The position numbers were made by a program, and so were the translations under genes. Source: Streptomyces sp. CB02009 (GTDB lineage Bacteria; Actinomycetota; Actinomycetes; Streptomycetales; Streptomycetaceae). From it: a stretch of 64,000 bases of DNA. The DNA is taken from positions 782,802-846,801 of the forward strand of contig NZ_LIVV01000005.1 of the NCBI RefSeq assembly GCF_001905825.1. The letters run 5' to 3'. This document shows, one piece after another, positions 49,604 through 57,223 of the stretch (its first letter is position 1; each line of letters begins with the position of its first letter). The notes beneath the pieces are model-generated. The model was not told the DNA's origin. It searched no databases and worked only from the letters and a program-made list of their open reading frames with translations.

Positions 49604-50620
49604 ATGGACGTGGTGAGCGACGCGATCTCGGCCGTACGGATCGGGCGGCCCTCCTCCCAGCGGGTACGGGTCACCGGGAGCTGGTGCGCCCGCCTCGCCC
49701 CGTACGACGGGGCGGGCTTCCACGTCGTCCTTGAGGGGCGCTGCTGGCTGCTGCCCGACGGCGGCGAGCCGGTCGAACTCGGCCCGGGCGACGCCGTCCT
49801 GCTGCCGCACGGGACCGGTCACGTGATCGCCGACGGGCCCGCCGACGCGGCGCGGCTCGCCGGTGCCGTGCCCTTCGAGCAGTGGCGGGCCGGGGCGGGT
49901 TCGCGGGCGGGGAGGCGGGAGCCGTGCTCGGCCGACGACGGCGCCGCGGTGGAGATGCTGTGCGGGAAGTACCGGCTCGACCGCAGCCATGTCCACCCGC
50001 TCCTCGCGGAGCTCCCTCCGCTCCTCCATCTGCCGAGCCGGACCGACAGCGCCGACCCCACCGACCTCACCAGCCTCACCGGCCTCGGCGGCGGTGCCGA
50101 TCCCGGGCTCCGCTCCGCCATCGCCCTGCTCGGCCACGAGGTGGACGAGCGGCTCCCCGGCTCCGGGGTGGCCCTGCCGAGCCTGCTCGATCTGCTCCTC
50201 GTCTACATGATCCGGTCCTGGACGGCCCAGCACGCCGCCCCCGGGAGCCGGGCCGGCGCGGCCGGGACCTGGCCCGCCGCCCTCGGCGATCCGGTGACCG
50301 CCGCCGCCCTGCGGGCCCTGCACACCGACCCGGCCGCCCCCTGGACCGTCGAACGCCTCGCGGCCGAGGCCGGGGTCTCCCGGCCCACCCTGGCCCGCCG
50401 CTTCACCGCGCTCGTCGGCCGGCCCCCGATGGCGTACCTCGCCTGGTGGCGGCTCACCCGCGCCGCCGCCCTGCTCCGCGACACCCCGGACCCGTTGGCC
50501 GCCGTCGCCCGACGCGTCGGCTACAGCACGCCGTACGCCCTCTCGCACGCCTTCCGCCGGGAGTTCGGTACGACCCCGGGGCAGTACCGGGCGGATCCGG
50601 CCGCGGTTACCACCGGCTGA
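49604..50620 (+). CDS. AraC-family transcriptional regulator with cupin sensor
   Basis: A 338-residue regulator. The N-terminal cupin region is about 20-215: FHVVLEGRCWLLPDGGEPVELGPGDAVLLPHGTGHVI carries the jellyroll loops. The double AraC helix-turn-helix at about 235-335 is AAPWTVERLAAEAGVSRPTLARRFTALVGRPPMAYLAWWRLTRAAALLRDTPDPLAAVARRVGYSTPYALSHAFRREFGTTPGQYR. The type, cupin_6 AraC, often controls a divergent oxidoreductase or hydrolase, here the MBL gene. Its last 14 nt overlap the convergent beta-helix gene. Confidence 0.9.
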   Translation: MDVVSDAISAVRIGRPSSQRVRVTGSWCARLAPYDGAGFHVVLEGRCWLLPDGGEPVELGPGDAVLLPHGTGHVIADGPADAARLAGAVPFEQWRAGAGSRAGRREPCSADDGAAVEMLCGKYRLDRSHVHPLLAELPPLLHLPSRTDSADPTDLTSLTGLGGGADPGLRSAIALLGHEVDERLPGSGVALPSLLDLLLVYMIRSWTAQHAAPGSRAGAAGTWPAALGDPVTAAALRALHTDPAAPWTVERLAAEAGVSRPTLARRFTALVGRPPMAYLAWWRLTRAAALLRDTPDPLAAVARRVGYSTPYALSHAFRREFGTTPGQYRADPAAVTTG

Positions 50621-52355
50621 GCGCGCGCTGCGCCTCGTACAGGTTCACCGGGCGCACCGAACCCGGGCTGCCGTACGCCTCCACGCGCGCGTGGAGCTCG
50701 CCCGTGAAGTCCGGCACGTCGATCTGGTCGAACTCGCGGACCTCGCTGATGCCGACCGTGGCGCTGTACGGGGCGACGGTGTCGATCTTCACCAGGCCGG
50801 CCCGGCCGTTCGTCACCGTCACGTTCCAGTGGGTGAACCGGGCGCCGTAGAGGGGACCCGCGGAGGCGTCGCCACCGTGCCTGCCGTCGTTCTCGACCGT
50901 GATCTCGGTCCGTACGTTCGCGAAGGGCATGCCCCGGTGGGTGTCGAAGGTGCCCGTCTCCATCACCCCGCGCGACCAGACGTTGTGGCTGGACAGGCCC
51001 TCGACGTTGATGCCGTGGAGCTGGGTGCCGGCCGGGGCGGGGACCGTGCGGGCCGCGATGCGGAAGTCCTCGACCAGGTTGTCGTGCGAGCCCTCACGGC
51101 AGAAGTACGGGTGGTGGGAGCCGCGGCCCTCCACCCGGGTGCGGCGCAGGGTGCAGGCGGAGGCGGCGACGAGCCCGAAGCCGTTGTCGACGTGCCGGAC
51201 CACCACGTCCTCCGCCCAGCAGTCGTAGGCGCACTGGAAGGTGACGCCGTTGAAGCCCTTGTCCAGGAGGTGCGGGGACTGCGGGGTCTCGACCGCCTCC
51301 AGGGTCAGGCCCACCACCCCGGACCCGGTGAGCGCCGCCGCCCCGGCGATGAGCCGGGGGTCCCACTCCGGGCGGGCGTCGAGCGGGAGCGGGCGTTCCA
51401 GGGTGGCCGTCCGGCCGTGTACGGCGGTGATCCGCACGGGCCATTCGTAGGGGACGTAGCTGGTCAGCTTGGTCTTGTCGTCCCAGAGGTACGCCTGCGG
51501 GCCCGCGCCGTCGCCCGCCATGTGCTCCAGGAGCGTGTGGCCGGCGTCGTCGGCGAGGCGGAGGACGACGAGCCGGCCGGGCCGGAGGGCGGAGGGGTCG
51601 TCGACCGTGATCGTGCGGTCGCCACGGCGGCCGGGGCGGACGGTCGTCAGGGTGCTCCACTCGTCGCGCCGGTTGCCGGTCCAGCCCTCGAAGGGCCAGG
51701 CCCGGTCCCGTATCGCGGCGACGAGGGAGGCGTGCCGGGCCCGCGGGGAGAGCCAGATCAGGCCGCCGGCCCAGGACCAGGAGGACTTGTCGCCGCCGTA
51801 GCGGGAGCCGTACGGGCCGATCAGTTCGGTGAGGTGCCGGGTGGCGAGCAGCTTCGTACGGCCGGAGCCGGCGCCGCGCAGGACGACGCCGCTGTGGCCG
51901 ATCCGCAGGTAGTCGTCGATCCGGTACGTGCCCGGCGGGAGGAGGACCGTGCCGCCGCCGCGCTCGCCCGCCTCCGCGAGGGCGCGGTTGATCGCGGGCG
52001 CCGAGTCGGCCGAGGCGTCGGGGGTGGCCCCGTGGGTGAGGGCGTCGGCGACGACGCGGGGGCGGGGTGCGCGGCGGGCGCCGCCGTGGGCGCCGGCCCG
52101 GCCCACGTACGGGATCTGGGGGTGGGTGGAGGGGGCGGCCTCGAACTCCCGCCAGAGCCGCGCGGGGCGGGTAGGGGGAGTGAGGTCGGTGGGGCGAGTG
52201 AGGCCGGCGTGGGGAGCCGAGCCGGTGGGGGGAGTCAGGCCGGTGGGGGGAGCGAAGCCGGTGGGGGGAGCGAAGCCGGTGGTGCCGAGTGCCGCGGTCG
52301 TGGCTCCTGCGACGGCGACCGCGCCGCCGACGAACTGCCTTCTGCTCAGTGCCAT
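50607..52355 (-). CDS. Tat-exported right-handed beta-helix (pectate-lyase-like) protein
   Basis: A 582-residue secreted protein. The Tat signal is SRRQFVGGAVAVAGATTAAL at 4-23. Residues about 27-70 are an 18-bp-encoded hexapeptide repeat (PPTGFA type). The catalytic region begins HGATPDASADSAPAINRALAEAGERGGGTVLLPPGTYRIDDYLRIG, the pectate-lyase superfamily 3 entry. Later turns of the helix include HVDNGFGLVAASACTLRRTRVEGRGSHHPYFCREGSHDNLVEDF. Substrate may be pectin, alginate or another polysaccharide; no family-specific catalytic triad is clear. The promoter has a TetR-like palindrome. The 14-nt stop overlap with the AraC gene is tight. Confidence 0.82.
   Translation of the reverse strand: MALSRRQFVGGAVAVAGATTAALGTTGFAPPTGFAPPTGLTPPTGSAPHAGLTRPTDLTPPTRPARLWREFEAAPSTHPQIPYVGRAGAHGGARRAPRPRVVADALTHGATPDASADSAPAINRALAEAGERGGGTVLLPPGTYRIDDYLRIGHSGVVLRGAGSGRTKLLATRHLTELIGPYGSRYGGDKSSWSWAGGLIWLSPRARHASLVAAIRDRAWPFEGWTGNRRDEWSTLTTVRPGRRGDRTITVDDPSALRPGRLVVLRLADDAGHTLLEHMAGDGAGPQAYLWDDKTKLTSYVPYEWPVRITAVHGRTATLERPLPLDARPEWDPRLIAGAAALTGSGVVGLTLEAVETPQSPHLLDKGFNGVTFQCAYDCWAEDVVVRHVDNGFGLVAASACTLRRTRVEGRGSHHPYFCREGSHDNLVEDFRIAARTVPAPAGTQLHGINVEGLSSHNVWSRGVMETGTFDTHRGMPFANVRTEITVENDGRHGGDASAGPLYGARFTHWNVTVTNGRAGLVKIDTVAPYSATVGISEVREFDQIDVPDFTGELHARVEAYGSPGSVRPVNLYEAQRALSRW
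52171..52278. repeat. 18-bp tandem repeat, six units, coding
   Basis: Six contiguous 18-mers ending in GTGGGGGGAGCGAAGCCG (52243-52260 and 52261-52278 identical; older units diverge) encode a hexapeptide repeat, Gly-[Phe/Leu]-[Ala/Thr]-Pro-Pro-Thr, just after the Tat signal of the beta-helix protein. Confidence 0.9.
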
Positions 52356-52377
52356 ACCCCTGAACCTTTCATGTATA

Positions 52378-52390
52378 TGAACGGTGTTCA
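52378..52390. promoter_or_regulatory. TetR-type palindrome upstream of the beta-helix gene
   Basis: TGAAC-GGT-GTTCA, a perfect 5-bp inverted repeat, 22 nt upstream of the start codon, where a repressor would block the promoter or leader. Confidence 0.55.
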
Positions 52391-52440
52391 GATCTACGTC
52401 GGGCGTGAGCATGGCACTGGGAGCACCGGGCGGGAAGGGG

Positions 52441-52941
52441 TCAGCTACCGGATTTCTGGGTCAGGTTCTTGAACGCGTCGAGGTTCCGGGTCGACTCGCC
52501 GCGCGAGACCCGCCACTCGTACTCGCGCCGGATCGCCGACGCGAAGCCCAGCTCCAGGAGCGTGTTGAAGTCGCCGTCCGCCGCCTCCAGGACCGAGCCG
52601 AGGAGCCGGTCCAGCTCCTCGGGCGTCACGGCGGAGAGCGGCAGCTTGCCGGCCAGGTAGATGTCACCGAGGCCGTCCACCGCGTAACTCACCCCGTACA
52701 GCCTGAGGTTGCGTTCCAGGAGCCAGCGGTGGACTCCGGCCTCGTTCTCGTCGGGGTGGCGGATGACGAAGGCGTTGAGGGAGAGCGAGTGGCGTCCGAC
52801 GCGCAGCGAGAGCGTGGTGAAGAGCTTGCGCGTGCCGGGGAGCTTGACCACGTAGGAGCCCGGTTCCGGCGACTCCCACTCCAGTTCCGCGTCCGTGAAC
52901 GTGTCCTCGACGGTCCGCCGGACGTCCTCAAGATCAGACAT
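52441..52941 (-). CDS. YbjN-domain protein
   Basis: A 166-residue cytoplasmic protein with the YbjN fold (type III secretion chaperone-like): DLEDVRRTVEDTFTDAELEWESPEPGSYVVKLPGTRKLFTTLSLRVGRHSLSLNAFVIRHPDENEAGVHRWLLERN, then VSYAVDGLGDIYLAGKLPLSAVTPEELDRLLGSVLEAADGDFNTLLELGFASAIRREYEWR. Function unclear; the conserved link to mshA in actinobacteria suggests a role near thiol metabolism. Its ATG overlaps the end of mshA by 8 nt, so expression is coupled. Confidence 0.88.
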   Translation of the reverse strand: MSDLEDVRRTVEDTFTDAELEWESPEPGSYVVKLPGTRKLFTTLSLRVGRHSLSLNAFVIRHPDENEAGVHRWLLERNLRLYGVSYAVDGLGDIYLAGKLPLSAVTPEELDRLLGSVLEAADGDFNTLLELGFASAIRREYEWRVSRGESTRNLDAFKNLTQKSGS

Positions 52942-54301
52942 GGTGGGAGCGTACGCGACGGCGGTTCTCGCGCAGCCGATGGTCGTGCACGGCGGCCGTG
53001 TACACGTCCGCCGTGCCGGAGGCCGCCGTGTCCCAGCCGAACGAGCCGGCGTGCAGCGCCGCGGCCTCGCCCATCCGCGCCGAGAGCGACGGGTCCGCCA
53101 CGAAGCGGCCGAGCGCCCGGGCGTAGTCCACCGGATCGTGCCCCTGGACGAGGAAACCGGTCACGTCGTCCCGTACGGCCACGGGCAGCCCGCCCACCGC
53201 CGCCGCGACGACCGGCGTGCCGGCCGCCTGCGCCTCGATCGCGACCAGACCGAAGGACTCGCTGTACGACGGCATGACGAGGACGCTCGCCGCCCGGAAC
53301 CAGTCGGCGAGCCGGTCCTGGCCCACCGGCGGATGGAAGCGCACGATGTCCGCGATGCCCAGCCGGGCGGCCAGCTTCTGCAGGCCCTCCGGCTTCGCCA
53401 GGCCGCTGCCGCTCGGGCCGCCGACCACGGGAACGACCATGCGCGAGCGCAGCGAGGGGTCCCGGTCGAGGAGCTCGGCGGCGGCCCGCAGCAGGATGTC
53501 CGGCGCCTTCAGCGGCTGGATGCGGCCGGCGAAGACGGGGATGAAGGCGTCCCGCGGCAGCCCGAGCCGGGCGCGGGCGGCGGCCCTGCCGTCGGCCGGA
53601 CGGAAGTGGTCGAGGTTGACGCCCGGGTGGACGACGGCGATCTTGCCGGGATCGGCCTCGTAGAAACGGGCGAGCTCGTCGGCCTCCTCGGCCGTGTTCG
53701 CGATCAGCCGGTCCGCGGCGTCGACGATCTGCGTCTCGCCGATCACCCGGGCCGCGGGCTCGGGGGTGTCCCCCTCGGCGAGCGCGGCGTTCTTGACCTT
53801 CGCCATGGTGTGCATGGCGTGGACGAGCGGGACGCCCCAGCGCTGGGCGGCCAGCCAGCCGACGTGGCCGGAGAGCCAGTAGTGGGAGTGGACCAGGTCG
53901 TAGTGGCCGGGCCGGTGGCCCGCCCAGGCCTGCATCACGCCGTGCGTGAAGGCGCAGAGCTGGGCCGGCAGCTCCTCCTTGGCCAGGCCCTCGTACGGAC
54001 CGGCGTCGACGTGCCGGACGAGGACGCCGGGGGTGAGCTCGACGACCGGCGGGAGGCCGCCGGTGGTGGCCCGGGTGAATATCTCGACCTCGATGTCGAT
54101 GGCGGCGAGTCGTTTCGCCAGCTCGACGATGTAGACGTTCATGCCGCCCGCGTCGCCCGTGCCGGGCTGGTGCAGCGGGGAGGTGTGGACGCTGAGCATG
54201 GCCACACGGCGCGGGGTGCGGCTCCGGCCGGGGAGCCGGAGCCGGGCCGGTGCCGGGTGCCGGTGCCGGGTACCGGTGAACCGGGACACGTACTGGCTCA
54301 C
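52934..54301 (-). CDS. mshA: D-inositol-3-phosphate glycosyltransferase MshA
   Basis: A 455-residue GT-B enzyme, first step of mycothiol synthesis, moving GlcNAc from UDP-GlcNAc to 1L-inositol 3-phosphate. The N-terminal fold has HTSPLHQPGTGDAGGMNVYIVELAKRLAAIDIEVEIFTR; the acceptor site is LVHSHYWLSGHVGWLAAQRWGVPLVHAMHTMAKVKN. The donor site is PSYSESFGLVAIEAQAAGTPVVAAAVGGLPVAV. GTG 54301 has AAGGA 9 nt upstream; the N-terminal 40 residues are Arg-rich and may be a leader. Mycothiol is the thiol buffer used for redox and xenobiotic detoxification. ybjN follows. Confidence 0.95.
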   Translation of the reverse strand: MSQYVSRFTGTRHRHPAPARLRLPGRSRTPRRVAMLSVHTSPLHQPGTGDAGGMNVYIVELAKRLAAIDIEVEIFTRATTGGLPPVVELTPGVLVRHVDAGPYEGLAKEELPAQLCAFTHGVMQAWAGHRPGHYDLVHSHYWLSGHVGWLAAQRWGVPLVHAMHTMAKVKNAALAEGDTPEPAARVIGETQIVDAADRLIANTAEEADELARFYEADPGKIAVVHPGVNLDHFRPADGRAAARARLGLPRDAFIPVFAGRIQPLKAPDILLRAAAELLDRDPSLRSRMVVPVVGGPSGSGLAKPEGLQKLAARLGIADIVRFHPPVGQDRLADWFRAASVLVMPSYSESFGLVAIEAQAAGTPVVAAAVGGLPVAVRDDVTGFLVQGHDPVDYARALGRFVADPSLSARMGEAAALHAGSFGWDTAASGTADVYTAAVHDHRLRENRRRVRSHHV

Positions 54302-54620
54302 GTCGGCGGTCCTTCCGCTCGGGGGCGAACGCGTCGGGTCCGACACGTCCGGGCTGAGCACATCGGGCTGAGCACGTCGGGCTGAACAATCGAACAGGTC
54401 GAGCAGGTCGAACGGGTCGAGCAGGGCGGGCCGGGCCGGTCGACCCGGACGGCGGGTCGGTCGAGCTCGGCACCGTGGGCATGACGGCGGGAGGACGTGG
54501 TGCGCCCTCCGGCCGGGACAACACCGGAACGGACCCTTTCATTTCCACCGCCGACGCCGCTTTGCCAATTCATTACCGGGGCGCGTCAACCCCCCACCCC
54601 CACCCCGTAACCTTTCGGAC
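54302..54620. other. mshA promoter interval with two short tandem arrays
   Basis: No gene. A 14-bp unit (CCGGGCTGAGCAC type) repeats three times at 54348-54389, then a 9-bp unit (GAACAGGTC type) four times at 54392-54427. The rest is GC-rich spacer and the methyltransferase 5' region. Confidence 0.75.
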
Positions 54621-55415
54621 ATGGCCCCGCGCACCACCCGACCCGTCGGCACCCCGACCCGCGGGACCACCAACCCCAACCGCCTGCGCCGCATGGACCG
54701 CTGGATCGCCGCCGTCCACGGGCCCGCCCTGCGCCGCTCCCCCGAGCCGCCCCTCGCCGTGGACCTCGGATACGGGGCCGCCCCCTGGACCGCCGTCGAG
54801 CTCCTCGCCCGGCTGCGCACCGCCGAACCCCGCACCCGTCTCTACGGCATCGAGATCGAGCCCGCCCGCGTCGAGGCCGGGAAGCCGTACGAGCACGAGG
54901 GCCTCTCCTTCGTGCACGGCGGCTTCGAGGTGCCCGTACCCGGCCGGGTCGCCCTCATCCGGGCGGCGAACGTGCTCCGCCAGTACGACGAGGAGCAGGT
55001 CGCGGCCGTCTGGGAGCGACTGCGCGGGCGGCTCGCCCCGGGCGGACTGCTCGTCGAGGGCACCTGCGACGAGATCGGGCGCCGGCACGTCTGGGTCGCG
55101 CTCGACGGGAGCGGGCCCCGGACGGTGACCTTCGCGACCCGGCTCGGCTCGCTCGACCGGCCGTCGGACCTGGCGGAGCGGCTGCCGAAGGCGCTCATCC
55201 ACCGCAACGTGCCGGGCGAACCGGTGCACGCGTTCCTGCGGGACTTCGACCGGGCGTGGGCGGCGGCGGCCCCGTACGCCTCGCTCGGCGCACGGCAGCG
55301 GTGGATCCGCGCGGCCCGCGACCTGGCGGCGGACTGGCCGCTGACGGACGGGCCCCGGCGGTGGCGCCAGGGCGAGGTGACGGTGCGGTGGGAGGCGCTG
55401 GCGCCGCGGGGGTGA
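54621..55415 (+). CDS. Class I SAM-dependent methyltransferase-like protein
   Basis: A 264-residue protein. Residues 45-100 show the methyltransferase SAM loop LAVDLGYGAAPWTAVELLARLRTAEPRTRLYGIEIEPARVEA, then LSFVHGGFEVPVPGRVALIRAANVLRQYDEEQVAAVWERLRGRLAPGGLLVEGTCDEIGRRHVWVALD. Substrate unknown, the catalytic region is divergent. RBS not strong; the start ATG is the first of its frame. The stop lies inside a 35/36-bp tandem duplication, the largest of the window. Confidence 0.83.
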   Translation: MAPRTTRPVGTPTRGTTNPNRLRRMDRWIAAVHGPALRRSPEPPLAVDLGYGAAPWTAVELLARLRTAEPRTRLYGIEIEPARVEAGKPYEHEGLSFVHGGFEVPVPGRVALIRAANVLRQYDEEQVAAVWERLRGRLAPGGLLVEGTCDEIGRRHVWVALDGSGPRTVTFATRLGSLDRPSDLAERLPKALIHRNVPGEPVHAFLRDFDRAWAAAAPYASLGARQRWIRAARDLAADWPLTDGPRRWRQGEVTVRWEALAPRG

Positions 55416-55476
55416 GGGTCCGGCGGGGGCCGGATGCACTGCGGGGGGTGAGGGTCCGGCGGGGGCCGGCTGCGCT
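55406..55476. repeat. 35/36-bp tandem duplication spanning a stop codon
   Basis: Unit 1 (55406-55440) begins GCGGGGGTGAGGGTCCGG; unit 2 (55441-55476) repeats it with one inserted G and two substitutions near the end. The methyltransferase TGA is at 55413-55415 inside unit 1. A third partial GCGGGGGTG follows. Confidence 0.92.
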
Positions 55477-55704
55477 GCGGGGGTGGCGGGGCGGGCGGGT
55501 GAACGAGACCTCTCTTTCACCAACTGCCGCTTAATTTCCGGTACGTCGGGAACGCCACGTCCGCATCCCTCGTCCCTCGTGGGGGGAGCAGGCCCGACAG
55601 GCCCCGGTTTCCCCTGTTGCTTTGCGGTTTCGCATGGCACTATCGCCAAGGTCAGCAACAAGTTACTGACGGTAAATCAGATGTCGTCACTCGAGGGGGA
55701 GCTC
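55477..55704. promoter_or_regulatory. Leader of the NlpC/P60 gene, possibly structured
   Basis: About 230 nt without a gene. It has segments CCGCTTAATTTCC, GGGGGGAGCAGGCCC and a short GTCAG/CTGAC hairpin before the start. c-di-AMP (ydaO) riboswitches are known in front of Streptomyces wall-hydrolase genes; only fragments of the consensus are visible, so this stays unproven. Confidence 0.35.
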
Positions 55705-56754
55705 GTGAACCGACGCCGCCACGCCACCGCCGCGATCACCATGATCTGCGCCTTGACCGTGCTGGCCTCGCCCGCGCTGACCCTGCAGGCCGCCGCCGCA
55801 CCGCTCCCGCCGCCCCTTCCGAAGAAGAGCCTGGAGGAGGTGCGCAAGGAGATAGACACCCTGTACCGGCAGGCCGCCGTCGCCACCGACGCGTACAACC
55901 TCGCGGAGGAGAAGACGAAGGAGCAGTCCGCCGAGATCGTCCGGGTCGCCGTGATGATCGTGGAGGGCCGCGAGAAGATCGAGGCGCTCAAGGCCAAGGC
56001 CGGCGCCACCGCCCGCGCCCAGTACCGCAACGGCGGGCTCCCCGACGGCGCGCAGCTCGTCCTCACGAACGACCCCCAGCTCTTCCTCGACAACGCCGGG
56101 CGCCTCAAGGCCGGAGCGAAGGCCACCACCGACCTGCTCGGTGAGATGAACCGCACCCAGGCCCAGTTGGACGTCTACGCCAAGGACGCCGGGGTGAACT
56201 GGACCAAGCTGGAGGCCAACCGCGTCCGGCAGGCCCAGGCGAAGAAGGAGATCGACGGCAAGATCGCCGCCGCGAAGAAGCTGGAGTCCGAACTCGCCGC
56301 CGAGGAGCGGGAGCGGCTGCGCCGGCTCGAGGAGCTGGAGCGCACCAAGGCCCAGACGACCTGGCTCGGCACCGGTGTCCTGACCGGCCTCAAGGGGGAC
56401 ACGACCCCGGCGGCGAAGCAGGCGATCGCGTTCGCGACCGCGCAGATCGGCAAGCCGTACGTGTGGGGCGCGGAGGGACCGGACTCGTACGACTGCTCCG
56501 GACTGACCCAGCTCGCCTGGGGCAAGGCGGGCCGGCCGATCCCGCGCACCTCGCAGGAGCAGTGGCGCCTGCTGCCCCGCGTGGACATCAAGGACATGCG
56601 GCCCGGCGACCTGATCGTCTACTTCAAGGACGCGAGCCACATCGGGATGTACGTCGGAAACGGCACGATCGTGCACGCGCCGCGGCCCGGCAGGGACGTG
56701 ACGCTCGCGGGGGCGGGCTCGATGGAGATCCTGGGCGTCGTCCGCCCGACGTGA
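55705..56754 (+). CDS. Secreted NlpC/P60 peptidoglycan endopeptidase
   Basis: A 349-residue wall hydrolase. Residues 1-35 are a signal (ATAAITMICALTVLASPALTLQAAAAP). About 42-230 is a long coiled coil (SLEEVRKEIDTLYRQAAVATDAYNLAEEKTKEQ). The NlpC/P60 domain at about 235-349 has catalytic Cys near 263 in DSYDCSGLTQLAWGKAG, His in ASHIGMYVGNGTIVHAPRPG and a third polar residue beyond it. It cleaves stem-peptide D-Glu to diamino-acid bonds. GTG 55705, preceded by GAGGGGGA, is preferred over the ATG 24 nt upstream. The stop region is duplicated downstream. Confidence 0.92.
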   Translation: MNRRRHATAAITMICALTVLASPALTLQAAAAPLPPPLPKKSLEEVRKEIDTLYRQAAVATDAYNLAEEKTKEQSAEIVRVAVMIVEGREKIEALKAKAGATARAQYRNGGLPDGAQLVLTNDPQLFLDNAGRLKAGAKATTDLLGEMNRTQAQLDVYAKDAGVNWTKLEANRVRQAQAKKEIDGKIAAAKKLESELAAEERERLRRLEELERTKAQTTWLGTGVLTGLKGDTTPAAKQAIAFATAQIGKPYVWGAEGPDSYDCSGLTQLAWGKAGRPIPRTSQEQWRLLPRVDIKDMRPGDLIVYFKDASHIGMYVGNGTIVHAPRPGRDVTLAGAGSMEILGVVRPT

Positions 56755-56876
56755 CGGACCGCCGTGCGCTGGTGCGGGGGCGCTGTGCGCGCCCGTACGG
56801 GGACGCCGTCCGCCGGTACGAGAGGCGCCGTCGGCCGACGTGACGGGCCGCCGCCCGCCGACGTGACGGGCCGCCG
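56746..56876. repeat. Duplicated copies of the gene-end sequence after the NlpC/P60 gene
   Basis: CCGACGTGACGGACCGCCG at 56746-56764 holds the TGA stop. The 20-mer GCCGACGTGACGGGCCGCCG recurs perfectly at 56834-56853 and 56857-56876. A more degenerate copy (GACGTGACGCAG) is near 56966. Confidence 0.85.
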
Positions 56877-57223
56877 TGCACCCGCACGGCGGGGGCCTCG
56901 CGCGCCGGCCGGGACCGTCCTCGTCCGCCCGCTCCGCGGCGCGCATCGCGTCGCCCGCTCCCCCGCGACGTGACGCAGTCCACCCGCGACGGCGGAACCG
57001 CGGACGCCCCCCCGGCGTGACCTTTCTCATTGCCCCGGGGGCGCCCTGTCGGCCGTACGGGGGCAAGTACCTCCCCTTCCGCGGCATATGCCAATCGAGA
57101 CGCGGACGCCGACCGGCTGATCGCCATTCCGCTGCGCACCGCCCTACCGCTATGGTCCGGGACGGGCGGGACGCCACCCGGCGCCCTGCGCACCCTCGGG
57201 GGGAGGGAAGGAAACCCGGACCG
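56755..57223. other. 470-bp gene-free interval
   Basis: Between the NlpC/P60 stop and the phosphatase gene. Besides the gene-end copies it holds a GC-rich spacer with no credible coding frame. The promoter of the phosphatase gene is expected in its right half. Confidence 0.5.
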
